A stretch of DNA of 64,000 bases. Source: Collinsella aerofaciens. GTDB lineage: Bacteria > Actinomycetota > Coriobacteriia > Coriobacteriales > Coriobacteriaceae. The translations under genes were made by a program, and so were the position numbers. How positions within the stretch are numbered: position 1 is the first letter of the stretch; each line of letters begins with the position of its first letter. The notes under the pieces were generated by a model, which was given only the letters and a program-made list of their open reading frames with translations, was not told the DNA's origin and did not search any database. Below are positions 40,918-49,284 of the stretch, in pieces. The stretch lies in assembly GCA_008680965.1 (NCBI GenBank), contig NAKE01000001.1:992001-1056000 (forward strand), read 5' to 3'.

Positions 40918-42300
40918 ATGATCATTACTCTGTGTGGTGGCGGATCCACCTTTACCCCCGGCATCGTCAAGTCCATCGCCCTGCGCAAGGACGAGCTCGA
41001 CGTTGACGAGATTCGTCTGTACGACATCAACGAGGAGCGCCAGCGCAAGGTCGGCGTGCTCGTGGACTGGATTTTGCACGAGGACCTCGGCCTGGACATC
41101 AAGCTCACGGTGACCACCGACAAAAAGACGGCTTTTACCGACGCGAGCTTCGTGTTTGCCCAGATGCGCGTGGGCGGCTACGCCATGCGCGAGCAGGACG
41201 AGAAGATTCCGCTGCGTCACGGCTGCGTGGGCCAGGAGACTTGCGGTTGCGGCGGCCTTGCCTACGGCATGCGCACCATCTTCCCCATGGTCGAGCTGAT
41301 CGATGACGTTGAGAAGTACGCCAAGAAGGATTACTGGATTCTCAACTACTCCAACCCTGCTGCCATCGTCTCCGAGGGCTGCCGTGTGCTGCGTCCCAAC
41401 GCTCGCATCATCAACATCTGCGACATGCCGATCGCGATCATCGACGTGGTTTGCGCCGCGCTCGATATCGACAAGAAGGATGTCGAGTACGATTACTTTG
41501 GCCTCAACCACTTTGGTTGGTTCACCTCGATCCGCCACAAGGGCGAGGAGGTGCTCCCGCAGCTGCGCGAGTACATCAAGGAGCACCAGATCCTGCTGCC
41601 CGATTCCTACCTCAAGGGTATGGGCTCGCTCATGGCAAAGAAGCCCGAGGAGGCCACTGACGAGCACCCCGAGCAGAACCGTCACACCAAGGGCAGCTGG
41701 TACTACGTCTGGAAGGGCGAGTACGAGATCATGGAGTGCTTCCCGGAGTACCTGCCCAACACGTATCTGAACTACTACCTGCAGCAGAAGGAGTTCGTCG
41801 AGCATTCCAACCCCGAGCGCACCCGTGCTAACGAGGTTGAGGAGACGCGCGAGAAGAACCTCTTCGACGGTATCGATCACTACGAGAAGACCGGCGAGAT
41901 CGACGAGAGCACGTTCTATGCGGGCAGCCACGGCGACTGGATTGCCGACCTGGCCATCGCTCTGAAGAACGACACCAAGCAGCGCTTCCTGGTCATTTGC
42001 GAGAACAAGGGCGCCATCCCCAACATGCCCTATGACGCCATGGTCGAGCTGCCTGCCTACATTGGCAAGAACGGCCCCGAGGTCATCAGCCGCGACAACA
42101 TTCCGCTGTTCCAGCAGGGTCTTATGATGCAGCAGCTGAACTCCGAGAAGCTCGTGGTCGAGGCTACGATCGAGGGTTCGTACGAGAAGGCGCTCAAGGC
42201 CTTTACGCTCAACAAGACCGTGCCGTCGATGAAGGTCGCCAAGGAGGTTCTCGACGACATGATCGAGGCTAACAAGGACTTCTGGCCCGAGCTTAAGTAA
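40918..42300 (+). CDS. 6-phospho-alpha-glucosidase, GH4 family
   Basis: A 460-residue glycoside hydrolase family 4 enzyme. It uses NAD+ and a divalent metal to cleave maltose 6'-phosphate and related alpha-glucoside phosphates. The Rossmann start is ITLCGGGSTFTPGIV; metal and substrate residues lie in NYSNPAAIV, CDMPIAI and NHFGWFT. The CDMP signature is that of alpha-type enzymes (GlvA/MalH), while beta- and galactosidases differ here. It starts 3 bases after the EIICB stop. A long terminator follows at 42332. Confidence 0.93.
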   Translation: MIITLCGGGSTFTPGIVKSIALRKDELDVDEIRLYDINEERQRKVGVLVDWILHEDLGLDIKLTVTTDKKTAFTDASFVFAQMRVGGYAMREQDEKIPLRHGCVGQETCGCGGLAYGMRTIFPMVELIDDVEKYAKKDYWILNYSNPAAIVSEGCRVLRPNARIINICDMPIAIIDVVCAALDIDKKDVEYDYFGLNHFGWFTSIRHKGEEVLPQLREYIKEHQILLPDSYLKGMGSLMAKKPEEATDEHPEQNRHTKGSWYYVWKGEYEIMECFPEYLPNTYLNYYLQQKEFVEHSNPERTRANEVEETREKNLFDGIDHYEKTGEIDESTFYAGSHGDWIADLAIALKNDTKQRFLVICENKGAIPNMPYDAMVELPAYIGKNGPEVISRDNIPLFQQGLMMQQLNSEKLVVEATIEGSYEKALKAFTLNKTVPSMKVAKEVLDDMIEANKDFWPELK

Positions 42301-42331
42301 AAGCAACAGGGTCGCTGACCGCATACCTGGA

Positions 42332-42376
42332 GCAATGCCCCGTCCACGTGATTGCGTGGGCGGGGCATTGCCGTTT
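42332..42376 (+). terminator. Rho-independent terminator of the maltose PTS operon
   Basis: GCAATGCCCCG pairs with CGGGGCATTGC, with an inner CCACG/CGTGG, then CGTTTT. It is followed by tgcaccaa and GGGGACGGAGG-type repeat fragments (42395-42440). Confidence 0.85.
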
Positions 42377-42408
42377 TGCGCAAAGTAACCTGGCTCCTTT
42401 GCACCAAC

Positions 42409-42440
42409 AATGATCCGTTTTCCTCTGTCCCCAAGGGATC
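42409..42440. repeat. Single-arm copy of the GGGGACGGAGGAAAACGGAT repeat
   Basis: ATGATCCGTTTTCCTCTGTC followed by CCCAAGGGATCA. It is the minus-strand form of the arm seen twice at 6217-6297. Confidence 0.75.
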
Positions 42441-42493
42441 AGTGTTTTGCCAGTTTGTGGTAGAACTAGGGAACGGTTCTTGAGGAGGCTGGC

Positions 42494-43414
42494 ATGCTCA
42501 ACGCGTTGGTGTGGACACTTGCTTGTTTAGGCGTTGTCGCGGCAGATATTGCCCTGAGCGTGGTTTTGTTTTCCGCTCTGGGTGTCGCGTCGGTGTTCAT
42601 GGGCTTTTCGATTGACGACCTCGATATTCAATTGCTTCAGGCTGCCGCGCAGATGGCGTCGTTTTTGATGGCGCTGCTGTGGTGGCGTTATCTGTGGCCG
42701 CGCTCGTTTATGGCGCGCTGGCAGGGCGAGCGCCCGCTTGGCGGGGGAGCAGCCAAGGCATGGAAGCGCATCGCCTGCGTTATCGTAATCGGCCTTGCCC
42801 TGCAGGTGGTCGTTGGCTACGTGACCGACGCTGTGTTGTCGCTGTTGCCCGAGGCGGCGGCCGATTACAGCGAACTTGTCGAGGAGACGGGCATGGGCGA
42901 CACGAGCTATCTGGCCGTCCTGACCACGGTGCTCGGCGCTCCGTTTTGCGAGGAACTGCTGGTGCGCGGTATCATTTTTGAGTTTTCGCTCCGAGCATTT
43001 AACCCGCAGTGCCGTCCGCTCTGGAAGCTCCGGCGTCGCGCGCGGGCGCAAGACGTCGCCATGGTGCCCTGGGCGGCGCCGGACAAGCGAGGCATCGCCG
43101 CGGCGATTGTGCTGCAGGCGGCCATCTTTGGCTTTATGCATATGAATTGGGTGCAGGGCTGCTACGCCGGCGCCGCCGGTCTGGTCTTTGGCTGGGTGCT
43201 CGTGACCACCGGAAAGCTCCGCTACACGATCCTGCTGCATTTTGCCTTTAATGCCGGGTCGTATCTCATGACGTTGCTCTGGTTTGTGAACACGCCGTTC
43301 GACGTGGCAATTACGGTCGCTATTGCCGGCGTCATCCTCGTTGAGGCAATGCGCTCACTGCGCCAAGCGTGCCAGCAGAGCGCTGCGACCACATCTACCG
43401 CATTCCCGCACTAA
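42494..43414 (+). CDS. CPBP-family intramembrane metalloprotease
   Basis: A 306-residue membrane protein of the CAAX-protease/bacteriocin-processing (CPBP, Abi) family. The motifs are EELLVRGIIFEF (Glu-Glu-x3-Arg, about residues 154-159), FGFMHMNWVQG (His), and LLHFAFNAG (His-x3-Asn). Four to seven hydrophobic helices surround them. Members cut prenylated proteins or give immunity to bacteriocins; the substrate here is unknown. GAGGAGG-like site (TTGAGGAGG) lies before the ATG. The stop nearly meets the convergent YgiQ gene. Confidence 0.87.
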   Translation: MLNALVWTLACLGVVAADIALSVVLFSALGVASVFMGFSIDDLDIQLLQAAAQMASFLMALLWWRYLWPRSFMARWQGERPLGGGAAKAWKRIACVIVIGLALQVVVGYVTDAVLSLLPEAAADYSELVEETGMGDTSYLAVLTTVLGAPFCEELLVRGIIFEFSLRAFNPQCRPLWKLRRRARAQDVAMVPWAAPDKRGIAAAIVLQAAIFGFMHMNWVQGCYAGAAGLVFGWVLVTTGKLRYTILLHFAFNAGSYLMTLLWFVNTPFDVAITVAIAGVILVEAMRSLRQACQQSAATTSTAFPH

Positions 43415-45546
43415 TTGCGGCGTCCGCCTCCGTTGGCGCCCTGACGCCCCTGGGCCGCGCGGTTGCGGCCTGCGGTGTTTTGCGCACGCGACATGCCGCC
43501 GTGGCCCTTGCTACCCTTGGGTCCCTTGCCGGCACCGCCACCATGCGGCTTGCCGCCCTTCTTGCCGGTGCCATGCCCACCGCCAGCAGATGTCTCACCC
43601 GGGCGCGGGGGCACGGGGCGAATCAGGCAATGCTTGGTGTAGCCGATCAGGTCACGACGTCCGGCCTTCTCCAGCGCCTCGCGCACCAGCTTGTAGTTCT
43701 CGGGCTTGCGATACTGGATGAGCGCGCGCTGCATGGCCTTTTCGTGCGGGTCGCGCGCCACATAGATCGGCTCCATGGTGCGCGGATCCACGCCGGTGTA
43801 GTACATGCACGTCGACATGGTGGACGGCGTGGGGTAGAAGTCTTGCACCTGCTCGGGCATGTAGCCCATGTCTCGCACGGCTTCGGCAAGGTCCACGGCT
43901 TCCTTCATGGTTGAGCCGGGGTGGCTCGAGATCAGATACGGCACTACGTACTGCTTGAGTCCGTATTCGCGGTTCAAGCGTTCAAATTTGCGGCAAAACG
44001 CATCGTAGACGGCGCGGCTCGGCTTGCCCATCACGGACAGCACCGCGTCGCTCACGTGCTCGGGTGCCACGCGTAGCTGGCCCGAGACATGGTGCTCTAG
44101 CAGCTCGCGCAAAAACTCGTCCGAGGCATCGGCCATGGTGTAGTCAAAGCGGATGCCGCTGCGCACGAAGACCTTTTTGACGCCCGGCAGCTGGCGCAGG
44201 TCGCGCAACAGCTGTGTGTAGCCGCTCTCGTCGACCACCATGTTCTTGCATACACTCGGCCACAGGCAGCGCTTGTTCTTGCACACGCCGTGCTTGAGCT
44301 GCTTGTCGCAGGCGGGACGGCTAAAGTTTGCCGTCGGTCCGCCCACGTCGTTGATGTATCCCTTAAACTCGGGGTCGTGCGTGAGCAGCTCGGCCTCGCG
44401 CATGATCGAGTCGTGGCTGCGCATCTGTAGCACGCGACCCTGGTGGAAGGTGAGGGCGCAAAACGAGCACTCGCCAAAACAGCCGCGGTTGGAGCTAATT
44501 GAAAACTTGATCTCGGCAAAGGCCGGCACGCCGCCCGCCGCGTCGTAATCGGGATGCCAGTCGCGTGCGTAGGGGAGTTCGGCCACCTCGTCCATCTCGT
44601 CGGTGGTGAGTGTCGCCGACGGCGGGTTTTGCACCACATAGACGCTGTTGGGGTAGGGCTCTACCAGGCGATGCCCGGTGATGGGGTCCATATTCTGCTG
44701 CTGCACGTTAAAGCTGCGCGCGTAGTTGAGCTTGTCGGCGGCAAGATCGTCCCAGCTGGGCAGCAGGTCGTAGTCGTAGACCTCGTCGAGCGAGCTCGTG
44801 CGGTAGACGGTACCGTTGATATAGGTAATCTGATCGACGGGCAGTCCCGCGTCGAGCGCGTCGGCGATCTCGACGATCGCGTGCTCGCCCATGCCGTAGA
44901 TGAGAATGTCGGCGCCCGAGTCGAGCAGTACCGAGCGCTTGAGCTTGTCCTGCCAGTAGTCGTAGTGGGCCAGGCGGCGCAGGCTTGCCTCGATGCCGCC
45001 GATGATGATGGGGGCGTCCTTGAACGTCTGGCGGATGAGGTTACCGTAGACCGTGACGGCTCGGTTGGGACGGTGCCCCTCCTCGCCACCGGGGGTATAG
45101 GCGTCGGTGTGGCGGCGGTGCTTGGTCACCGAATAGTGGTTGACCATGGAATCCATGTTGCCGGCACTGACGAGAAAGCCCAGACGCGGCTCGCCGAGCA
45201 CCGTGATGCTGGCGGGGTCAGTCCAGTCGGGTTGGCAGATGATGCCCACCTTGTAGCCGTGCGCGTCGAGGACGCGGCTGACGATGGCCATGCCAAAGCT
45301 GGGATGGTCCACGTAGGCGTCGCCGCAGATGTAGACAAAGTCACACTGGTCCCAGCCGCGCGCATCCATGTCGGCGCGGCTGACGGGGAGGAACTTATCG
45401 CGGCCCGGACGCCAGGGGCGCGTGGGCGCTGCTGGGGTATGCGTGGTGTGCCCACCCTGCGCCTTGCCGCCGCGCTTTTGCTGCTGGCCCTGTTTGCCCT
45501 GCTGACTGCGCTGGTTGTTCTGAGCGTGCTGAGGCTTTTTTGCCAC
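43411..45546 (-). CDS. YgiQ-family radical SAM protein
   Basis: A 711-residue radical SAM protein of the YgiQ family. Residues 1-55 are a Gln/Arg/Gly-rich tail. The conserved DUF3362-type region follows (FLPVSRADMDARGWDQCDFVYICGDAYVDHPSFG). The 4Fe-4S cysteines lie in SNRGCFGECSFCAL. The C-terminus has a long Gly/Lys/Arg-rich tail. The family's reaction is not established. The GTG at 45546 is preferred because GGGAGGGA precedes it by two bases; the longer frame has no such site. Confidence 0.87.
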   Translation of the reverse strand: MAKKPQHAQNNQRSQQGKQGQQQKRGGKAQGGHTTHTPAAPTRPWRPGRDKFLPVSRADMDARGWDQCDFVYICGDAYVDHPSFGMAIVSRVLDAHGYKVGIICQPDWTDPASITVLGEPRLGFLVSAGNMDSMVNHYSVTKHRRHTDAYTPGGEEGHRPNRAVTVYGNLIRQTFKDAPIIIGGIEASLRRLAHYDYWQDKLKRSVLLDSGADILIYGMGEHAIVEIADALDAGLPVDQITYINGTVYRTSSLDEVYDYDLLPSWDDLAADKLNYARSFNVQQQNMDPITGHRLVEPYPNSVYVVQNPPSATLTTDEMDEVAELPYARDWHPDYDAAGGVPAFAEIKFSISSNRGCFGECSFCALTFHQGRVLQMRSHDSIMREAELLTHDPEFKGYINDVGGPTANFSRPACDKQLKHGVCKNKRCLWPSVCKNMVVDESGYTQLLRDLRQLPGVKKVFVRSGIRFDYTMADASDEFLRELLEHHVSGQLRVAPEHVSDAVLSVMGKPSRAVYDAFCRKFERLNREYGLKQYVVPYLISSHPGSTMKEAVDLAEAVRDMGYMPEQVQDFYPTPSTMSTCMYYTGVDPRTMEPIYVARDPHEKAMQRALIQYRKPENYKLVREALEKAGRRDLIGYTKHCLIRPVPPRPGETSAGGGHGTGKKGGKPHGGGAGKGPKGSKGHGGMSRAQNTAGRNRAAQGRQGANGGGRRN

Positions 45547-45814
45547 GATCCCTCCCGGTGTTTGTATGCTGCACGTAATTGTAACCAGTCTTTTTGGGAC
45601 GGGGCTAAAAAGACTGGTGGAGTACACGAGCTGGCGGATCGGCGTGTCGATGCGGGTGCCGGCGCCGCGCCCGCTGTTTGTTTCCAGACTGTGTATCTGC
45701 GCGTTGGAGAACCCGTCTCGTGCGCACGCCATGTTGTCAATGGGTTACAGTATGAACGGCGGATATGTTTCCGCCAACGCACGAGAGGGTCGTCAACAAG
45801 GAGGATGCACGACG

Positions 45815-46531
45815 ATGCAGCGTGCCAAACAGATATCGGAGTCTATTGAGCTGGGCATCATCTTGGCGCTCGCCGGTGGCTTTATGGACGTGTATTCGTA
45901 CATTGGGCGCGACCATGTTTTCGCCAACGCGCAGACAGGCAACATCCTGCTCGTGGGCGTGAGCATCTCGGAGGGCAACTGGGCACTTGCGGGGCGCTAC
46001 TTCTTCCCTGTGGTGTCGTTTGCCGTGGGCATTATGCTTGCCGACCTGGTTCACGAGCGGTTTGGCAGCGTGATTCACTGGCGCCAAGTGACGGTGTTCT
46101 TTGAAGCCGTCATCTTGCTGGGCGTGAGCTTTATCCCCGGTGGCGGTTACAACCTGCTCGCCAACTGCCTCACCTCGTTTGCCTGCGGCATGCAGGTCGA
46201 GAGCTTCCGCAAGATACATGGTCACGGCATCGCCACGACCATGTGCATCGGTAACCTGCGCAATGCGCTGCAAAACGTGGACGACTACATCATCACCCAC
46301 AAGCGCGGCTTTTTGGAAAACGGCGTGCTGTACTTTGGCGTGATCTTTACCTTTGTGTTTGGCGCCGTGCTGGGCAACTGGTGTATTGAGCGCATGGGCC
46401 TGCATGCCATCGTCGTGGCGAGCTTGCTGCTGTTTATCGCGTTTGCCATCATGTTTATCGACCGCGAGCGCGATTTGCGCTTACGCTGGAAGGTTGCAGC
46501 CGAGGCTTGGAAAGAGGGCTGCCGAAAGTAA
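45815..46531 (+). CDS. YoaK/DUF1275 family membrane protein
   Basis: A 238-residue membrane protein with six or so helices. The DUF1275 blocks are LALAGGFMDVYSYIGRDHVFANAQTGNILL and LLANCLTSFACGMQVESFRK. The family's role is unknown; transport is suspected. The ATG at 45815 follows AAGGAGG. Upstream open frame to 45566 has no site and overlaps the YgiQ promoter, so it is not used. Confidence 0.85.
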   Translation: MQRAKQISESIELGIILALAGGFMDVYSYIGRDHVFANAQTGNILLVGVSISEGNWALAGRYFFPVVSFAVGIMLADLVHERFGSVIHWRQVTVFFEAVILLGVSFIPGGGYNLLANCLTSFACGMQVESFRKIHGHGIATTMCIGNLRNALQNVDDYIITHKRGFLENGVLYFGVIFTFVFGAVLGNWCIERMGLHAIVVASLLLFIAFAIMFIDRERDLRLRWKVAAEAWKEGCRK

Positions 46532-46534
46532 CCG

Positions 46535-46573
46535 ATTGCGGCAAAGGGGCTGTTCCTTTGCCGCAATATTTTT
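46535..46573 (+). terminator. Rho-independent terminator after the YoaK-like gene
   Basis: ATTGCGGCAAAGG pairs with CCTTTGCCGCAAT, followed by ATTTTTC. Confidence 0.87.
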
Positions 46574-46578
46574 CATCA

Positions 46579-46640
46579 TCTGTTGAAACGCTTTAACAAC
46601 TTTGACGTTCTCACGCGTTTTTTGTTTCAAAAGCGTTAGG
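46579..46640 (+). promoter_or_regulatory. Inverted words upstream of the alcohol dehydrogenase
   Basis: AACGCTTT (about 46584-46591) and AAAGCGTT (about 46630-46637) form an inverted pair 38 bases apart around TTGACG. They could be operator half-sites. No regulator is adjacent and no -10 box at normal spacing was found. Confidence 0.35.
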
Positions 46641-46696
46641 ATGGGACTTATAGCGCGGGGCGTAATGGATGCCCCGCACACGATGGGAGGCTATCA

Positions 46697-47863
46697 ATGG
46701 CTAATCGTTTCGTTCTCAACACCATTTCTTATCATGGTTCCGGCGCCATCAAGGAGATCCCCGGCGAGCTCCAGCGTCGCGGCTACAAGAAGATCTTCGT
46801 CTGCTCCGACCCCGATCTGGTCAAGTTTGGCGTTACCGCCAAGGTGACCGACGAGCTCGACGCTGCCGGCATTGCTTGGAGCCTCTACTCCGAGATCAAG
46901 CCCAACCCCACTATCCAGAACGTCAAGGACGGCGTCGAGGCCTTTAAGGCCGCCGAGGCTGACGCTATCGTGACCATCGGTGGCGGTTCCTCCATGGACA
47001 CCGCCAAGGCTATCGGCATCATCATCAACAACCCCGAGTTTGCCGATGTCCGCAGCCTCGAGGGCGTTGCTCCCACCAAGAACCACGCCGTATTCACCAT
47101 CGCCGTGCCGACGACCGCCGGTACCGCTGCTGAGGTGACCATCAACTACGTCATCACCGACCCCGAGAAGGTCCGCAAGTTCGTGTGCGTCGACACCAAC
47201 GACGCCCCCGAGGTCGCCGTCGTCGACCCCGATATGATGGCTTCCATGCCCGCCGGCCTGACCGCCTCTACTGGCATGGACGCTCTGACCCACGCCATCG
47301 AGGGCTACACCACCAAGGGCGCTTGGGAGCTTTCCGACATGTTCCACTTTGAGGCTATTAAGCTGATCAGCGAGAACCTGCGCGACTCCGTTGCCGAGGC
47401 CAAGTCCGGTCAGCCCGGCTCCGGCCGCGAGGGCATGGCTCTTGGCCAGTATGTCGCCGGCATGGGCTTCTCCAATGTCGGCCTGGGTATCGACCACGCC
47501 ATGGCTCACACCCTGTCCGCTCACTACGATACCCCGCACGGTGTCGCCTGCGCCATGCTGCTGCCGATCGCCATGGAGTTCAACAAGCCGGTTTGTGCCG
47601 AGCGCCTGGCCAAGGTCGCCGTCGCCATGGGCGTTGACACCACGGGCATGAGCACCGACGAGGCTGCCGACGCTGCTATCGCCGCCGTCAAGCAGCTTTC
47701 CGCCGACGTGAACATCCCGCACGTCTGCGAGGCCATGAAGGCTGACGAGATCGAGATCCTGGCCAAGGACGCCATGGCTGACGCCTGCTTCCCGGGTAAC
47801 CCGCGCGAGGCGACGCTCGACGACGTCATCGAGCTCTTCAAGAAGATCTGCCCGGCTGCTTAA
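46697..47863 (+). CDS. Iron-containing alcohol dehydrogenase (FucO/lactaldehyde reductase-like)
   Basis: A 388-residue group III alcohol dehydrogenase. The NAD-binding GGGSSMDTAK and PTTAGTAAEVT blocks are clear, and the iron ligands lie in GMDALTHAIEGY and IDHAMAHTLSAHYDTPHG. It most resembles FucO, which reduces lactaldehyde to 1,2-propanediol in fucose and rhamnose fermentation; other small aldehydes are possible. It stands alone with GGGAGG before the ATG. Codon use is very biased (GCC, GAG, CTG), suggesting strong expression. Giant hairpin B begins 8 bases after the stop. Confidence 0.92.
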   Translation: MANRFVLNTISYHGSGAIKEIPGELQRRGYKKIFVCSDPDLVKFGVTAKVTDELDAAGIAWSLYSEIKPNPTIQNVKDGVEAFKAAEADAIVTIGGGSSMDTAKAIGIIINNPEFADVRSLEGVAPTKNHAVFTIAVPTTAGTAAEVTINYVITDPEKVRKFVCVDTNDAPEVAVVDPDMMASMPAGLTASTGMDALTHAIEGYTTKGAWELSDMFHFEAIKLISENLRDSVAEAKSGQPGSGREGMALGQYVAGMGFSNVGLGIDHAMAHTLSAHYDTPHGVACAMLLPIAMEFNKPVCAERLAKVAVAMGVDTTGMSTDEAADAAIAAVKQLSADVNIPHVCEAMKADEIEILAKDAMADACFPGNPREATLDDVIELFKKICPAA

Positions 47864-47870
47864 CCTGGTT

Positions 47871-47998
47871 CGGCGGGCCCCGCCCGTTAGCCCCAGAATC
47901 GTCCTCGGACATGTCGGAGGCCCCGCTGCGCACTACGTGCGGCGGGGCCTCCTTCTGTCCTGCGGAAAGATTCTGGGGCTAACGGGCGGGGCCCGCCG
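47871..47998. repeat. Giant hairpin element B (conserved core, unique paired arms)
   Basis: The 30-bp outer arms (47871-47900 and 47969-47998) are perfectly complementary and unrelated to the arms of element A. The core has GTCCTCGGACATGTCGGAG, then inner stem GGAGGCCCCGC / GCGGGGCCTCC, then GTCCTGCGGAAA. Apart from matched inner-stem changes and the apical loop, this core is the same as the minus strand of 3832-3898. It could also end transcription of the dehydrogenase gene, though no T-run follows. Confidence 0.87.
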
Positions 47999-48117
47999 GC
48001 TCGTTGTCGTGGCGGGCGCTGTTCGGAAGAGGTCGATGGGTCATCTCGCTAGGTAAAAAGATGGTTCGCGGTGGTATTGTTGCTGTGGGTTTAATTCGAT
48101 ATGAAAGGGTGACTTTG

Positions 48118-49146
48118 GTGTCCAAGATGGATTCTACGCTCTCCTATATTACTGACCAGTTGAAGGCGCTTACCTCGATTGCTTCGCCTACGGGCTATAC
48201 CCGTGCGGCGACTGATTACCTGATGGAAACGTTGCGCGATATGGGCTTTGGCCCCGAGCGTTCCAATAAGGGCAACGTGCTGGTCGAGCTTGGCGGCGAG
48301 GGTGAGCCGCTTGTGTTGGCGAGCCATGTCGACACCCTGGGCGCCATGGTGCGCTCCATTAAGGACAATGGCCGCCTGCGTCCCACGACGCTTGGTGGGC
48401 ACCAGTGGTCTACGGCCGATGGCGAGAACTGCACCGTCTACACGCGTGACGGCAATGTGTACACGGGTGTGGTTCTCAACACCGAGCCTTCGGCGCACGT
48501 GGCCGACGAGCCGGTCAAGACCATCGAGAAGAACATGGAGATCCTGCTCGACGAGAACGTCGACAGCAAGGACGATGTGCTCGAGCTGGGTATTCAGACC
48601 GGCGACATCATCGCTATGGATCCGCGTACCACGGTGACGGAGAGCGGCTACATTAAGAGCCGCTTCCTGGATGACAAGCTGTCGGCGTCGATTCTGCTGG
48701 GTCTGGCCCGTGCCGTTGCTGACGGCGAGGTGTCGCTTTCGCGCAAGGTGTCGCTGCTCTTCACCGTGTACGAGGAGGTCGGCCACGGCGGCGCTTTCGT
48801 GCCGGCCGACACGCGCGAGATGATCAGCGTTGACATGGGCTGCGTGGGCGACGACCTGGGCTGCACCGAGCGCATGGTGTCGATTTGCGCCAAGGATTCG
48901 GGTGGCCCCTACAATTACGATCTGGTGACCACGCTGTCCAACATCGCGCGCGAGCTCGAGCTTGATTACGCCATCGACGTGTACCCGCATTACGGCTCGG
49001 ACGTTGAGGCCACGCTGTCTGCCGGCTACGACATCCGTCACGGCCTGATCGGCCCCGGTGTGTACGCGAGCCACAACTACGAGCGCAGCCACATGGACGG
49101 CGTGCGCAACACCTACGAGCTCGTCCGCGCCTACGTGCAGCGCTAG
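48118..49146 (+). CDS. M42-family metallopeptidase
   Basis: A 342-residue aminopeptidase of family M42 (glutamyl aminopeptidase/FrvX-like). Dinuclear metal ligands are visible: H and D in ASHVDTLGAMV, D in SRFLDDKLSA, EE in YEEVGHGG, D in SVDMGCVGDD and H in HNYERSHMDG. It trims peptides in the cytoplasm, probably as a large complex. The GTG at 48118 follows AAAGGG by eight bases; an ATG three codons on is an alternative. Confidence 0.9.
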   Translation: MSKMDSTLSYITDQLKALTSIASPTGYTRAATDYLMETLRDMGFGPERSNKGNVLVELGGEGEPLVLASHVDTLGAMVRSIKDNGRLRPTTLGGHQWSTADGENCTVYTRDGNVYTGVVLNTEPSAHVADEPVKTIEKNMEILLDENVDSKDDVLELGIQTGDIIAMDPRTTVTESGYIKSRFLDDKLSASILLGLARAVADGEVSLSRKVSLLFTVYEEVGHGGAFVPADTREMISVDMGCVGDDLGCTERMVSICAKDSGGPYNYDLVTTLSNIARELELDYAIDVYPHYGSDVEATLSAGYDIRHGLIGPGVYASHNYERSHMDGVRNTYELVRAYVQR

Positions 49147-49179
49147 GGGAGCAGCTTGCGACTCGGCTGACCAATCGCT

Positions 49180-49206
49180 AAGGCCCGATTTCTCGGGCCT
49201 TTTTTC
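49180..49206 (+). terminator. Rho-independent terminator after the M42 peptidase
   Basis: AAGGCCCGA / TCGGGCCTT stem, TTTC loop, then TTTTTC. Confidence 0.87.
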
Positions 49207-49284
49207 GCTTTGGGTCGTTTAGTATTATGATGTATGTAATCTATTAACTAAACGTTTAAATTACTTAACGAGGTGATGCGGCAT

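Noticed and set aside
39238..42324. 1028-residue open frame antisense to the PTS EIICB and GH4 genes
   Set aside because: It mirrors two clear genes on the plus strand, and its composition (His, Asp, Val, Leu runs) is typical of shadow frames.
47871..47998. Ordinary rho-independent terminator of the alcohol dehydrogenase
   Set aside because: The stem is far longer than needed, there is no T-run, and the same core recurs at 3832-3898 between divergent genes.
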